Positions 22,684-34,532 are shown, numbered from the stretch's first letter. The stretch: 64,000 nt of DNA from Siphonodentalium dalli (GCA_032622095.1 CP136062.1:7194001-7258000), one strand, 5' to 3'. Made by a program: numbers and translations. The notes: a model not told the origin generated them from the letters alone.

Positions 22684-24405
22684 ATGGCTCGACTCACGAA
22701 ACCTTACGAGGAATACATAAAGGGGTTGTTGGACACAAAGGATGCCCTAAATACCAAGAGGGTGACCACAGGTGCCGTGAAATGTTTTAGACAGTATCTT
22801 CTCGAAACTGGCAGGGATCCTACTTTTGAGAACTTTGAGATGAAGGAACTTGACGTGTTTCTCACGGAGTTCTACGCAGGTGCCAAGCGGGGTGATGGAG
22901 AAATATTCAAGAAATCTGCTATCGTTTCCATTAGATATGGACGTTTTCTTAAGGACCAACGGGACATTGATATCGTTACGCATAGTTCATTTGCTTCCAG
23001 CAATTCCGTATTCCGTGCAGTGGTGACTGATCTGAAGAAAAAGGGCCTTGGAAGTGTCGATCACCATCCGCCGATTTCCGAAGGAGATCTGAAAAAATTG
23101 TACAGCGGACAAACACATGTATTCGACATCAACACTCCAGTTGGACTTCAAAGAAAGGTATGGTTCGAACTGATGTTGTACTTGTGTCGGAGGGGAAGAG
23201 AAAATCTCAGAGAAATGTCCAGAGATACATTCAGAATAGCCAGAGATGACGGCGGGTTGGAATATGTTTACCAGCATAAGGATGAGCTTGATAAAAATCA
23301 CCGTGGGGAAAGTTGATCGAATGATTTACCAACGGAAGGCAGGATATACGAATTGAAAGGTATGTGTCTTTTCATATTATCAACAAATCTTTCCCAATGG
23401 TACAATATATAGTTATGTCTAAATGTATATACAGTGTGGGCGTGATGAATGGTTTTCTCAAATGACAGTCGATATCACCGTGAATCTATAAATGCATATG
23501 CCTGTACAACTGTATACACAAGTTTATTCACACGGCTAATTCTTCGACAGCAATGCCAGTATCCCAAATATGACGTCACATAAGATGCACCTGCGTTTGT
23601 GAAATCGACATGTCTGTGCCCCACTGCCCTGGAAATCGACATTTACATTCGGAAATTAACATCGACGTGCTCAAAAATATCCACAAGGCGAAGGCAGTTC
23701 TTGTAGGTCAATTCCTAAATTGTTTTATTTTCTTTTACCGAATATACATCTTTGCATTGCTAGATTGGACTCTAATAGCCTTATTCGACTCTATTTTCAG
23801 GAGAAGCACAATGTCCTGTGGCCTCGTTCAGGAAATACATATCAAAGCTAAATGGTGACATTGATTGTTTGTGGCAGCGACCACGTGATTCATTCATAGA
23901 CGACGATGCTGAGTGGTACTGTGCTGCACCTGTCGGGAAAAAAACCCTATGAGTTCTCATGTGCACTATTTCCAAAGCAGGGAAGTTATCCCGGGAATAC
24001 ACCAACCACTCTATTCGAACAACAAGCATCACTATTATGGATCGCGCTGGAATAAGTGATCGCCATATTATGCGCATATCAGGACATCGAAGTGAAGCCA
24101 GTCTCAAACACTATTCACAGCATGTTACTGACAGACAGAAACGAGAGATATCTGGAACACTGAACAATGCGCTGATGACGAAGAAGAACACAACTCAATC
24201 GGCTTCAGTATCTTCGTTGGGTTACATTGACAATGTCCCAATATCTGAACTGATAAATGATTTCTCGGAAGAAAATGTTGATACTGAACCTGTATCTAAA
24301 GCTCTATGTGTGAAACCAGAGGGAAGCTTCAATTTCACACCTGTGTTCTCAAGTAACTGCAGTGTCACAATTAACATTAATAACAATCAAAATAAGGATA
24401 ACTAA
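22684..24405 (+). pseudogene. Tyrosine recombinase (DUF3504/Crypton-type), two exons, two in-frame TGA
   Basis: Exon 1 is 22,684-23,359 (donor GGTATGT) and exon 2 is 23,801-24,405 (acceptor TATTTTCAG). The phase-1 junction keeps the frame. The N-terminal half (MARLTKPYEEYIK...) fits a SAM-like core-binding region. The catalytic domain shows a first Arg at RGRE (about residue 170), then NHSIR (HxxR box), GHRSE and the presumed nucleophile Tyr in KHYSQH. TGA codons at 23,314-23,316 (codon 211) and 23,950-23,952 interrupt an otherwise collinear frame. A Ser/Asn-rich C-terminal tail of about 100 residues follows. GTG at 22,675 is not a plausible eukaryotic start, so the ATG at 22,684 was chosen. 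Family assignment rests on these motifs. Confidence 0.82.
23360..23800 (+). other. Intron of the recombinase gene
   Basis: 441 bp, GTATGT...TTTTCAG, preceded by a pyrimidine-rich stretch. It removes non-coding sequence and rejoins the Crypton-type domain in frame. Confidence 0.75.
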
Positions 24406-24543
24406 AATTCACATACATGCAGTATCGTTGGCTGAAGCAAACTTGTGTTTTTCAATGCTGTTGGAATAGGGACTTTAATAGAATAATTATGTTTCTATGG
24501 TCATATGTTCTTCTAGTTGTTTCTGTTGAATTTATCTTGTTCA

Positions 24544-24549
24544 ATAAAT
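24544..24549 (+). terminator. AATAAA polyadenylation signal, recombinase gene
   Basis: AATAAA 138 bases after the recombinase stop codon, within an AT-rich 3' region. Confidence 0.5.
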
Positions 24550-24678
24550 TATGAATAGACTGGCTCGTCTATGCAGAAAGGAAAGTGCACACTGCAAAAT
24601 ATATGCTCTGTAAAGCATTTGTAAAGTAAGTTTAACAATCCAGGGGTGTCTCGGTGAGTGAATGGTATGGGTAACAAA

Positions 24679-24829
24679 ACAGTTGTCGCCCTTCTTCTCG
24701 GGAGACACTGCGATTTGTCACCCGCTCGAGAACGGAATGTCTACCTCGGAGCTTCGCTCCTTGGGAGACATTCCGTTCTCGAGCGGGTGACAAATCGCAA
24801 TGTCTCCCTCGACAGCGGGCGACAACTGT
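24679..24829. repeat. 151-bp palindrome at the right end of the recombinase element
   Basis: ACAGTTGTCGCCC pairs with GGGCGACAACTGT. Long internal arms follow (GGGAGACA...GAACGGAATGTCT) with a central GGAGCTTCGCTCC. Only two short blocks of ~8 bases mismatch. It ends 2 bp before the ATTGTT repeat, so it forms the element terminus. Confidence 0.88.
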
Positions 24830-24831
24830 AT

Positions 24832-25124
24832 ATTGTTATGACCCGTGTAAAATATGTCTTCTCTATATAGCGACGACAATTTTTGCTGGGTAATATCAGT
24901 TTTACAAGGGGCATACGAGATTGTTATGATCCGTGTAAAATCTGTCTTCTCTATATAGCGACGACAATTTTTGCTGGGTAATATCAGTTTTGCAAGGGGC
25001 ATACGAGATTGTTATGACCCGTGTAAAATCTGTCTTCTCTGTATATCGACGACAATTTTTGCGGGGTAATATCAGTTTTACAAGGGGTATGCGAGATTGT
25101 AATGACCCGTGTAAAATCTGTCTT
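24832..25124. repeat. 88-bp satellite, block 3
   Basis: About 3.3 units in the original orientation, starting with the second ATTGTT copy and ending abruptly at ...AAAATCTGTCTT. This is the right-hand edge of the satellite in the window. Confidence 0.93.
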
Positions 25125-25235
25125 AATAAGTGTTTCCTGTTTAGTTAACATATATCGAACAAGAACAACGGGATACGGCGTGGTATGGCCCTAGAAGAAC
25201 AATGGTGCCTAAGAAGGCTTACAATTCTACAGAGG

Positions 25236-25680
25236 GGATAACTCCTTGTATTCATATTCACCTCATATAATGACCACACAGTAACTCATTGTATAAATAT
25301 TCACCTCATATATGTCAATACAATAACTCCTTGTATACATGTTCACCTCATATATGACCATACAGTAACTCATTGTATACATATTCACCTCATATATAAC
25401 CATACAGTAACTCATTGCATATATATTCGCCTCATATATGACCATACGATAACTCCTGCTATACTTATTCAAATAACTCATGGCCATACAGTAACTCCTT
25501 GTATACATATTCGCCTCGTACATGACCGTGCAATAACTCCTTGTATACATATTCACCTCATATATGACCATGCAATAACTCCGTGTATACATATTCACCT
25601 CATATATGACCATGCAATAACTCCTTGTATACATTTTCACCTCATATATGACCATGCAATAACTCCCTGGCTGCCTTCTT
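25236..25680. repeat. 42-bp minisatellite
   Basis: About ten copies of a 42-bp unit containing CCTTGTATACATATTCACC and TCATATATGACCAT. Because 42 is divisible by 3, the minus strand stays open for 140 codons with a repeating 14-residue motif. There is no other sign of a gene. Confidence 0.9.
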
Positions 25681-25689
25681 GACATCTAC

Positions 25690-28270
25690 CCTGCATAAAG
25701 TTGATCACCTTTTACCCTAATGGACCAAATAACCACAGATGGTTTATCTCAGTTCCGCTTCAAAGTTCTGCCCATTTCGTTTAAAAGATATGGACAGAAT
25801 CCCAAAAGAGGTTCTCGGCAATATTCCATACTGCACTTTGAAATGAATTTGTCATGCTTCATAAGGAACTGATACAACCAGAAAAGAACATTTAGTTGTC
25901 AGTTGATTAACTAACATGCACAATAACCAAGTGAGTCACAATTTGCTACCTTTCTGAAAACGCAGAGAATTAACTTTGGGATATACCATATTTGATTGCC
26001 ATTTTGGAAGCCATCTCGAGTAATTTGGTCACCTGCTGCAAGTTCTACAATTTTCCATATTTTGGCGGTCATTTTAGAAACAATTTTGAGTCAAAGTAAC
26101 AATTTTGGTGCCAATGAGTTGCAATATTCATATGTAATGATACACCTCACTTAAATTGCACAGTTCTGCTCATTTGTTGTTGAAATATTACTAGAATCCC
26201 AATTGTGATTTTTTAGTGAAAGTTTATACCGCGTTCTGTAGACTCGAATTTTTGAGGTATGGGAAGGTGATAGAACCTCAAGATTTGTACATTTTATTCA
26301 GTTAATATAAATCATACAAATTAAAGTCACAGTTCTCAATCAGTGTCAAACAGCATACACCGATCAAGACCTAGTACAAAAACGTCATATTTCACTTTCT
26401 GGTGTCCATTTTGGTAGCCATTTTGAATAGGGAGTTACAATTTTGCCATATACAGGTGGCATCATGTCTTAGGTTTACGAAAATAGATACATTGGTATAC
26501 ATTTGACCAGATTTGTCCGTTATAATTTGCAACAAACTGACTTAGGGCCCAGTATGAAAAACGGCGGCCATGATGGACGTCATCTTGTAAGGAGACTACA
26601 CGGACACTTATGAAGTTGAAGGGAATAACAAGGGACAAAATGGGTGGGGTAATCTCCCTGACTAACTATGTTATGTATGCGAGTCGCCCATAGGTAGCCT
26701 CGCATATACAAAACAAAAAAGGCTCCACATGGGAGACTCGAATATATAAGAGAATGCATTGGCACAGGGTTTTTACAAAAAAAAATCAAAAAGCTCCAGT
26801 CATGGAAGGATTAACTTTACAATAATTAAGTTATTAACAGCAGATTATTATCACATTCTTCCAGATTTAACAAAGCCAGAGTACTCACTCATCAAATTGG
26901 TTCACTAAATAGCCACACAATATGTCACAATATGTCACGACGGCTCCGCTCTTGAAACTTTAAGCAACACCAGTAATTCAATTTGTTGTGGATAGTTATA
27001 TATCAATTATGTCTGGAAGAACTCGACGACAACGAAAATATGTTAGTGGGCAACCACGCATGCTGCGAATAGATTTTACAATAATCCTTGTGTGATAATT
27101 AGACATTGTACCACTAGTAATGAGGCTATACTAGTACTATACTACTCGAAGATAATTTTTGTGTGTACTAAAATACTAAATTTGATAGACAAACATAATA
27201 TTACAGTTATCGCCAGCATGTTACCTGGCCATTCCGCCAACGTGGTCAATCTCCGTGACCGTGCCAAAGAGATCTAAGGTCGAGGATTCCAGAATGGTTA
27301 CCCGTCGTTGCCCAGATTGACAAGTAATCAAACCTTTGATGTTTGTTTCTATTATATCAGTGTTTACGTCACACCGTGACACGTCTAGAGTGCCTTCATG
27401 TGTGGGTTTTCCATATTGGACATTCGAACTACACAACCTTGACCTAGGTCATCATTTTCAACAAATCTCATTTCCACGCAACCATTGACTCGGAAATTCC
27501 CAACTCATACTTCAAGATTTCCATCTGTTAACAATTTCTATCGTAAAATATCCCATGTTGGAAATTTCCAGCTAATAGCGATCATTAATCCGAATAATGT
27601 TATCGAAACGGCGAAAGTAGTTAAATATTCGATTACAGTTTGTATGTTCCATACTAAATATCTGTTGGAAAATCAAACTACCAAAATAATTTCAACCTAT
27701 ATAACCTACCTGATGTTCAATTTCCAATTGATGCTGTGTCAGGCATGGATGTTACAAATGTTGAATACGTTTACCAAAGTTGGAGGGCTAAAACACAAGA
27801 ACACACTCACCCTGCCGCCACCGCGCATCTCTCGTAAAAGCGACTCATACTGCTCATTTCCCAAACTAAATCTAGTAATTTCGTTTGTTACGTTCTGGTG
27901 ATTAAAATATGTCGATGAACCAGGTATCTAAGAAAATATCGGGTTAATCACATATTGAAGATTAAATTTCAAGCCACAGATGAAATCACAAAATGAATAG
28001 ACTAAACAGTTATAATTATGTAGCAAAATTTCAAGTGGTTATTACATAATTCAATTTCAAGTGTAAGTACATGCATCGAAGAAAATGTCGTGGATGGGGC
28101 ATAGTTAAATGACCAAATCCCTGTGTGTTATTGACTAATTCCCATTATGTTGTGAACAAAATTATAATCCGATTATGAATTGGCCATATCACAAAGACCC
28201 GACATTTATTGTTCAACAAAGCTCATCCGTCGTTTCCAGTTTTCGTGTCCAGTTACTTTCCCACAAAAAT
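25690..28270. other. AT-rich intergenic sequence, no gene seen
   Basis: Mostly unique AT-rich DNA with degenerate repeats (phrases like CAATTTTGG and CCATTTTGG near 25,990-26,450). Short open frames show no recognisable protein. The fragment at 26,660-26,790 is listed separately. Confidence 0.6.
26660..26790 (+). repeat. Fragment resembling inner sequence of the 6.7-kb element
   Basis: ATATATAAGAGAATGCATTGGCACAGG matches the TATA-like segment beside the GC-triplet palindromes in both arms of the element (15,240-15,275 and 20,735-20,770), with a similar GCGAGTCG motif upstream. It suggests a relic of a related element. Confidence 0.6.
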
Positions 28271-28317
28271 CTTTACGCGTACTCGTTACAAATTGCTAAG
28301 CAAAATATTCGGTTTTC

Positions 28318-28556
28318 TTGAAACTGGTTGCTTGGCGGTTGTTGTAACATAACACAACACACAGTACCATATAGGTACATGCATTTTAATAGAATGTAGC
28401 AGCCGTTTTCTTGAGCGACCAGAGCCAATTCAATCACGCGCGAGTCGCGTCCGCTATTGCTCATTCAAGTCCTCGTTACAAGAATGAACAGCGTGAACAT
28501 GTCAGAACAAATTGGATCTGGTACAATGTCAATACTCGAGGTACAGACGAGATCAC
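28318..28556 (+). repeat. Dispersed repeat, copy A (partner at 30,912)
   Basis: GTTGTAACATAACACAACACAC and, further on, GTTACAAGAATGAACAGCGTGAAC with downstream sequence to GACGAGATCACA are repeated at 30,912-31,012. There the ~140-bp middle is missing, so one copy has a deletion or the other an insertion. Confidence 0.8.
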
Positions 28557-29125
28557 AAGTTGAAAAGTTTATAATTGTATAGCACTCCTTGTATACAATG
28601 AATACAATGCGTCTCGTTTGCGCCACGGCAATTATTTCATAGCAAATGATACTTCATGTTCCTCTCCAGTGGCCACCCTTCGCATCAATTCAATTACACT
28701 GTAGACGGCCTTTGAATCAAGCCCATGTACATAACATCATTCAGACTATATGCACTGTATCAAACATTCAGGTCACGAATTAATCACCACCATGAATAAC
28801 TGAAGTGTAAGCAAGTCAGCCCTGGGATTTACGGAAAGCCTAGGTAATAATTTTGCCTAGGTGGAAGAAATCGGCATAAACAAATATTAATTTTTCTTCG
28901 GAAATATTGCTTTTTACAACACTATTGCCATTTAAAATAAATGCATGTGTAATAACCAACAACTGAGGCATGCACATTCACTGTGATTAGTTGTCAATGA
29001 AACTATGGACAGCACTGCTTAAATCTAATTCTCGGGTGGAGACATTACCCTTCCCAGCTGGGTGATATTTAACCGTTTTCTTGGGGGGATTTCTGTGTCC
29101 CATTAGTGATTTTAGTGTTGATACT

Positions 29126-29216
29126 ATGTCTGAAATAGACGCAATTGTTTTACTATAATTTGCTCAGCAGGAGCGCGAGAGAATCGTGCGCGCGTTTTAT
29201 AGATTAACCGATACAG
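29126..29216 (+). pseudogene. Candidate orphan first exon with splice donor
   Basis: ATG at 29,126 opens 30 codons ending at CAG/GTAAGT, a consensus donor. The peptide begins MSEIDAIV and ends QQERERIVRAFYRLTDTG, with one in-frame TAA at codon 11. The charged helical composition and perfect donor resemble a decayed first exon of a transposon or host gene. No family was identified and no downstream exon was found. Confidence 0.35.
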
Positions 29217-29929
29217 GTAAGTGGGTGCCTGACAAGATAACACATCCTGTCCGGGTCAACGAAAATCACACCTAGCCCTCCGGAATTACAATAACAAGTC
29301 AGAATGGAGTACTGGCTGACGGACCTTACGGCCTGTCCGTTTGTCAACATAATGACGGTGGTGCATAAATGTATGGATGTCAAAAGAAAGGGGAGGTTGT
29401 CTGCTAGGCATATTAAGTAAGATTCGAGGCTAAATATGATGATGACCAAGGTCCAAATTTCTCGCAGACAAAATGCTCCTCGTTTTGATGACATGAATTT
29501 TGTTTGAGGTGGAAGCTGGATCCTGGAGTGGTTTATTGGAATTTTGAAAATAGTTTTAGAACGTACCCCACAAAAACAAGATTTCATTTAATGCCAAAAG
29601 TTGAATTTAGAATTTTTTTAAAATATCTCCCAATGAGCTAAAAAGATGCCAAAATGTTTCGGTAAGATCATCATCAGTTGCAGTTTGCTGACTATATTAC
29701 ATGCTGAGCGCATGTCGCATAACGTTTCGACTCGTTCCTGCAAGACGTTGTTCTAAGCCAGCTAGTTATCACCGTAAATTTAAGACCTTGTCACTGTGTA
29801 CATACGACACCGGAAACAGTTCGCATCACGAGTGGATTTATGCTTCTGTAGGTGCAGCTTTCTGCTTTTGTCTCGCAGACTTTGATACTTTTCCCAATGG
29901 GAATGCCCGCTATCTTTATCGTACGACAT

Positions 29930-30355
29930 ATATCGCATTGTGCATGGTCCGCTTTTAAAAGCAAGAGGGCCGAATGCAATTGTCCACACCCATAAATTGA
30001 AAATAGCGAGTGCATACTGGTGCGAGAACAATCGCGCCGGAAGGGCACACAGTCTCAGGTTTTGAAATCTTAATTTGAAATGACGTTTAGTTTTCGTGTA
30101 TGTCACGATTTATGGCAGAGAAAAACTGATTAAGTTTACAAAGAAGATTAAAATGAAGTGAAACCAAACTGCTTTTCTGGAACACAGTTGGCGTAACTGC
30201 ATGAGCTCCCATAGCAAACCCTGTGTACCCTTCTGTCCATTTAGCACATTTTCAAAACATGTTCCTCGAGTTTGTTTACCTCTGCAAGAAATTAGGAGAT
30301 GAACCGATATATCGACATGAACGTTTGGACGGCGATAAATCGATAACACACACAC
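29930..30355 (+). repeat. Dispersed ~430-bp repeat, copy A (partner at 50,772)
   Basis: Starts at ATATCGCATTGTGCATGGTC and runs to a CGATAACACACACACAACA stretch. It is directly repeated at 50,772-51,240 with about 90% visible identity and a few short indels. Open frames on it are not conserved between the copies. Confidence 0.85.
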
Positions 30356-30387
30356 AACAACTTATTATCTTCAGACATATATAATCG

Positions 30388-30470
30388 AGTTTGCGATTTC
30401 AAACCGGTACGGGTACGGGTACGCATACGGGTAGCTACCCGTACCGGTACACGTTTTGTAATCGCAAACT
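30388..30470. repeat. Nested hairpin
   Basis: Outer arms AGTTTGCGATT / AATCGCAAACT enclose inner arms ACCGGTACGGGTA / TACCCGTACCGGT around a CGGGTACG-type core. It directly follows the 29,930 repeat. Confidence 0.8.
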
Positions 30471-30911
30471 GTTGTACCGGTAGAATTCATCACACCGACT
30501 GGTAATGTATTGTGAGCCATCTGCAACAAAAACGATATTATGATATAGATAAATTGTTATTCGCTATATTGGCCGATGTTATACTTAGCGTTATGGGTTG
30601 TTGGAAATTTTTATTTAAATTAGATGAGCACCAGGATAATCAATTGCTTTCATCAAGGACGAGGTGGCAGTTGGAAGAGGATGTTGCTTTTCTTTCACTC
30701 ATATTGGTAACATTTTCAACAATTGGATTCCACAAGTCATAGACCGATCGAGTGTTGACTATAAATCGGTTGGATTTTTTTAACTTAGAAAATAGATTAT
30801 GATAGCTTAAATATACAATTACGTTATAGTTAAAAAAATTTCCAACCAATATTCGATGTAAAAATGAATTGTTTAAGACCAAGTGTCTAATATTGTCCTT
30901 CGTGTACTCTT

Positions 30912-31012
30912 GTTGTAACATAACACAACACACGTTACAAGAATGAACAGCGTGAACATGTCAGAACAAATTGGATCTGGTACAATGTCACTACTCGTGG
31001 TACAGACGAGAT
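30912..31012 (+). repeat. Dispersed repeat, copy B (partner at 28,318)
   Basis: A shorter version of the 28,318-28,556 repeat, lacking its middle ~140 bp. It ends at GACGAGATCACAC. Confidence 0.8.
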
Positions 31013-31229
31013 CACACCTTTGTCCCTTATTTTAGTTGGGGAATATTTAGTCATATTACAGTTGCATAATCAGAATTAACGCTCCCAAGTTACTATTTCT
31101 TTGGCTTCGGGGGTAAAACAATATTTGATTCGAATCGAGGAACCCACCCATCAAAGCTCAGTGATCAGATATCGATTTTTGAAGTTTGTTATTTCTTGAA
31201 ATGTGTAATGATTTGTGGCACATAAAAGC

Positions 31230-31765
31230 GTCGTCAAAACCACAGGTCCCCAGAACAAAAATTGACCCCACCCCAATAATACTTAATCCTATAGAAAGGT
31301 ATCCAACTTGGCCAGGCCTAATTTATTATTATTATTTTTATTATTATTATGTCCACAATCAGGTTAAAATACACCAAAATAATTTTTGTAACATAAATGC
31401 CTCATATATAGTTAGAAAGATATTTTATTACTCTTCAATTTGATGCATCCCCTGTACAAATTGGTTAAGAAAAACTATGGTTATGAGCACAGGTCTAACG
31501 CAAACCGACTGTAAAATTTCACTCTTTCGACATGATGTCCGCTAAACGGTGCGATTTTGACACCGACTTGGGCTTAAAAAACACAATCTACGGTGAGTAG
31601 AATATATATATTATACATCATTAGCAGCGGAATTGTTTACTGACCCACCCAAACCAATCACGCTACATCGCGGCATCGTATCTCTCGTATTTATTGAAAA
31701 ATTCAGTTTCATAAACACGGAAGGAAAGTGAATTTTTCCAAAGGTAGCCATTTTGTCCGGGTTGC
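31230..31765 (+). repeat. Dispersed ~530-bp repeat, copy A (inverted partner at 48,705)
   Basis: Shares ACAGGTCCCCAGAACAAAAA, ATGTCCACAATCAGG, an exon-like segment and CGTATCTCTCGTATTTATTG with the reverse complement of 48,705-49,215. An ATT microsatellite near 31,320 is expanded in this copy. Confidence 0.88.
31532..31592 (+). other. Exon-like segment with GTGAGT donor, copy A
   Basis: ATGATG opens 20 codons (MMSAKRCDFDTDLG then LKNTIY) ending at G/GTGAGT. The inverted copy at 48,861-48,921 preserves the frame, length and donor position with two amino-acid changes. The reading frame is short, but its conservation in both repeat copies suggests a real first exon carried by the repeat. Product unknown. 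Confidence 0.4.
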
Positions 31766-32159
31766 ATTATGTGTACTCTCTATAGTTCATACCCAACACA
31801 ATATATAATGAAGAAGTAGTGTATACTACTGTATATACGCTCTAAATATTTATGGAGTTATATTTCTGTCCATATGTATGTTTTCAAATAGGCATTCCTG
31901 TTAATTCAGTATTTGTGTATTTATTTAACTATATATTGTCTTGCATAAGAACTAATATGACTATACGTAAACGTAATTTGCGAGCCCTCAAATGTATTTT
32001 TATGACAATAAGGAATGCATGAATTCACAAATAGAAATGGGACATAAATTTGCACCCACTGGGTTGGAATGTTGCAACAGTTGACTGTTATTTCAATACT
32101 TTCAACTGTTGGAAATCTTCATCGAATCAACCCTTTGGCTAGGAACTTTCCATAGATTA

Positions 32160-33130
32160 CCATATATATAGAACTTGTATATATCTGTGCAGGAGATGTC
32201 CCTTTTATCAATTACACTAGATCTCCGGGTGCAGACAAACATTCATGGGGCAGGGATGTTGATATACAATGTACATTAGGACATAAGTTTTTTCTTCCAT
32301 TTTCGAGTCTATATATAGGCCCACCACATGAGAGAAGCAGGTCCCTGTAACCCCTAATTCCCCTTTTTATGACCATGGATGTTGTATGCATCTGAGCAAT
32401 GTCTGCGGGGTATACCCCCTTTATTCAAATACACTAGAGTTCCAGAATGGAGACATACTTGCATGGGGCATGGATGCTGATGACATCAAAATATGGGTTT
32501 TTACCCAATTTTAAGTCAATAAGTACATTAATGCCCTAAGTAATCGACTCCTTAACCACAGCAGAATTAAGGGTAACTTTTCAAGATTTAATCGGAAATA
32601 TGGCTTTTCTTTAATTTTCGAGTCTATATGTATATAGTCCCAGCACATGAGGGAAGCAGGCCCCCTGTAACTCCTAATTCCCTTTTTATGACTATGGATA
32701 TTGTGTGTATCTGTGCAGGAGATGCCCCAATGTACACCATATGAGGGAAGCAAGCCCCCAGGGACCCCTAATTCCCTTTTTATGACCATGGAACTTGTAC
32801 ATATATGTGCAGGAGATGTTCCGTTTATCAAATACACTAGAGCTCCGGTGGAGACACACATTCATGGGGCAAGTATGCTGATATGCATTAGGAAATATAT
32901 TTTTTCTTAAATGTTCGAGTCTATATACATGTACATGTAGGCCCATCACATGAGGGAAGCAGGCCCCATGTAACCCCTAATTCCCTTTTTATGACCATGG
33001 ACACTGTATGTATCTGTGCAGGAGAGGCCCCTTTATAATGTTACACTAGAGCTACAGGATGGCGAGATACTTGCATGGGGCAGGGATGCTGATGGCATGA
33101 AAATATGGGTTTTTACCCAATTTTAAGTCA
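32160..33130 (+). repeat. ~210-bp tandem repeat array
   Basis: Diverged copies carry the phrases TGTGCAGGAGATG, ACACTAGAGCT, CATGGGGCA and CCTAATTCCCTTTTTATGAC, at spacings near 208-210 bp. Some copies are partial. The open frames on both strands are repeat by-products. Confidence 0.85.
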
Positions 33131-34527
33131 ATCAGTACACCATCTTTATAACTGCAAAAACACTATATTTTATGTTACTGGGACCTCATATGGGCCTTTA
33201 TAACGGAGATGACATTAAGCTATATGACATGTTGCATATGGGGTGGTGGGGTGAAAAAAATCCTTCATGAAACCCTTCAGAAAGAAGCCTCAATAAATGT
33301 ATAACTGAAATAAATAAATTTGTCTTGATGTGACTAAAGTCAAGATCATTGTGTGCATGGAAAAAGAGCAAGCAACTGTCTCAAACATTAATGTGACTAT
33401 CAATGGGTAGACAATATTTGGCATCACAATTTTCATCAGTGCACCAAGCCAATCAGTGAAATATTTGCATTCTATCAACTCATGATCTGTTACTCTGACA
33501 ACACCTAAAATATCCAAGTCTGGCATAGTGACTGTTTGTCATTTATTTATATGATAATAACGTGTCCGAACATTTACTCCTTCCAAGTCCATGATATGTA
33601 CATGTAGATATAAACTTAGAATATGCAATTAGATTATACAATACAGGCCTACATGTAGGTGAATGATAATTGTACCCCACACAGGTTGATACTTTGAAGT
33701 ATATATATTCTCAAGTCGCATTAATTAATGTGCCAGTTTAAATCTGGTATCATTGGTACTGTATAGATGTTTATAGTTCATGAACATATACCGGTAAAAA
33801 TTAAATGTCTGCCATGCCCTGTTACTGAACCCATGTCATTTGGACCTTGCTGGTTAAAGGCACGATTGGCCTTCATTATAGATTATAATTTAGAAATAAA
33901 AGTTAAGAAATTATAACATGTTGTAAAGAGTATAGTAATGGTATACTATGAAAGTATGAATGCCATATCCTCAAAACACACATTGTGTCAGTCGAACGTT
34001 GGTTTATATACAGTATACAGCAGGTAAAGAGTGAGCGATAAGCACAACACTCAACACCGTGGAAATGTTTTAGGAGAGTGATTCACAGTGACCTATTCAA
34101 CACCGAAATCTTGAAAGGTGAGGGTTAAAATTAGTTAGCGCTATACTGTTATGTTATAAACAATTTGGTGGAATTTCTAACCAAAGTTCACTTAATGCAT
34201 AGGGTATCCGCGGCAATGAGTGTTTTGCTTACTGCATACTCTTCATATACTGTTTGTCTACATAACATGGGGTTTATTCACATGACTTAGAAATATCATT
34301 TAATACAACTATTAGTTCTTTAAGTCCAGTGTGGAAGATTTATCAGAATAACAATATGAATCAGGACCCTATATATTAGTCATTTCTTAACTCTGAAATG
34401 TTGGTAAAAGTAAAACATAAAGTGATCCAGAGAGACTGATAGACAAAACAAGAGCACTGCCGCTGATGGTTATTTAAACCAAATTTCCGGCTACCATCTT
34501 TGACCAAAAAATCTTAACCAAATATGT
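33131..34527. other. AT-rich sequence, no recognised gene
   Basis: A 78-codon minus-strand open frame at 33,290-33,526 is hydrophobic in its second half (PNIVYPLIVTLMFETVA) and could be a decayed membrane-protein exon. No family, splice signals or partner exon were found. Confidence 0.45.
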
Positions 34528-34532
34528 ACATG

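Larger units (their letters stand above)
22321..24831 (+). mobile_element. 2.5-kb Crypton-like tyrosine-recombinase element
   Basis: This insert interrupts the satellite between ATTGTT repeats. It has no terminal inverted repeats: the left end is GCCCTGCTACCC, and the right end is a 151-bp palindrome. It carries one spliced gene for a DUF3504/KIAA1958-type tyrosine recombinase, the enzyme class of animal Crypton transposons, which integrate through a circular intermediate. Small hairpins with the core GGGCGACA...TGTCGCCC occur near the left end, and the same GGGCGACA motif recurs at the right end. These may be recombinase recognition sites. The gene is broken, so this is a dead copy. Confidence 0.8.

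Noticed and set aside
23314-23316. Functional TGA recoding in the recombinase gene
   Set aside because: No structural evidence of recoding; two stops in a decaying transposon gene are better explained by mutation.
25263-25685. 140-codon frame with a repeating 14-residue motif
   Set aside because: A 42-bp minisatellite in a multiple-of-three period stays open by default; no promoter, start context or conservation.
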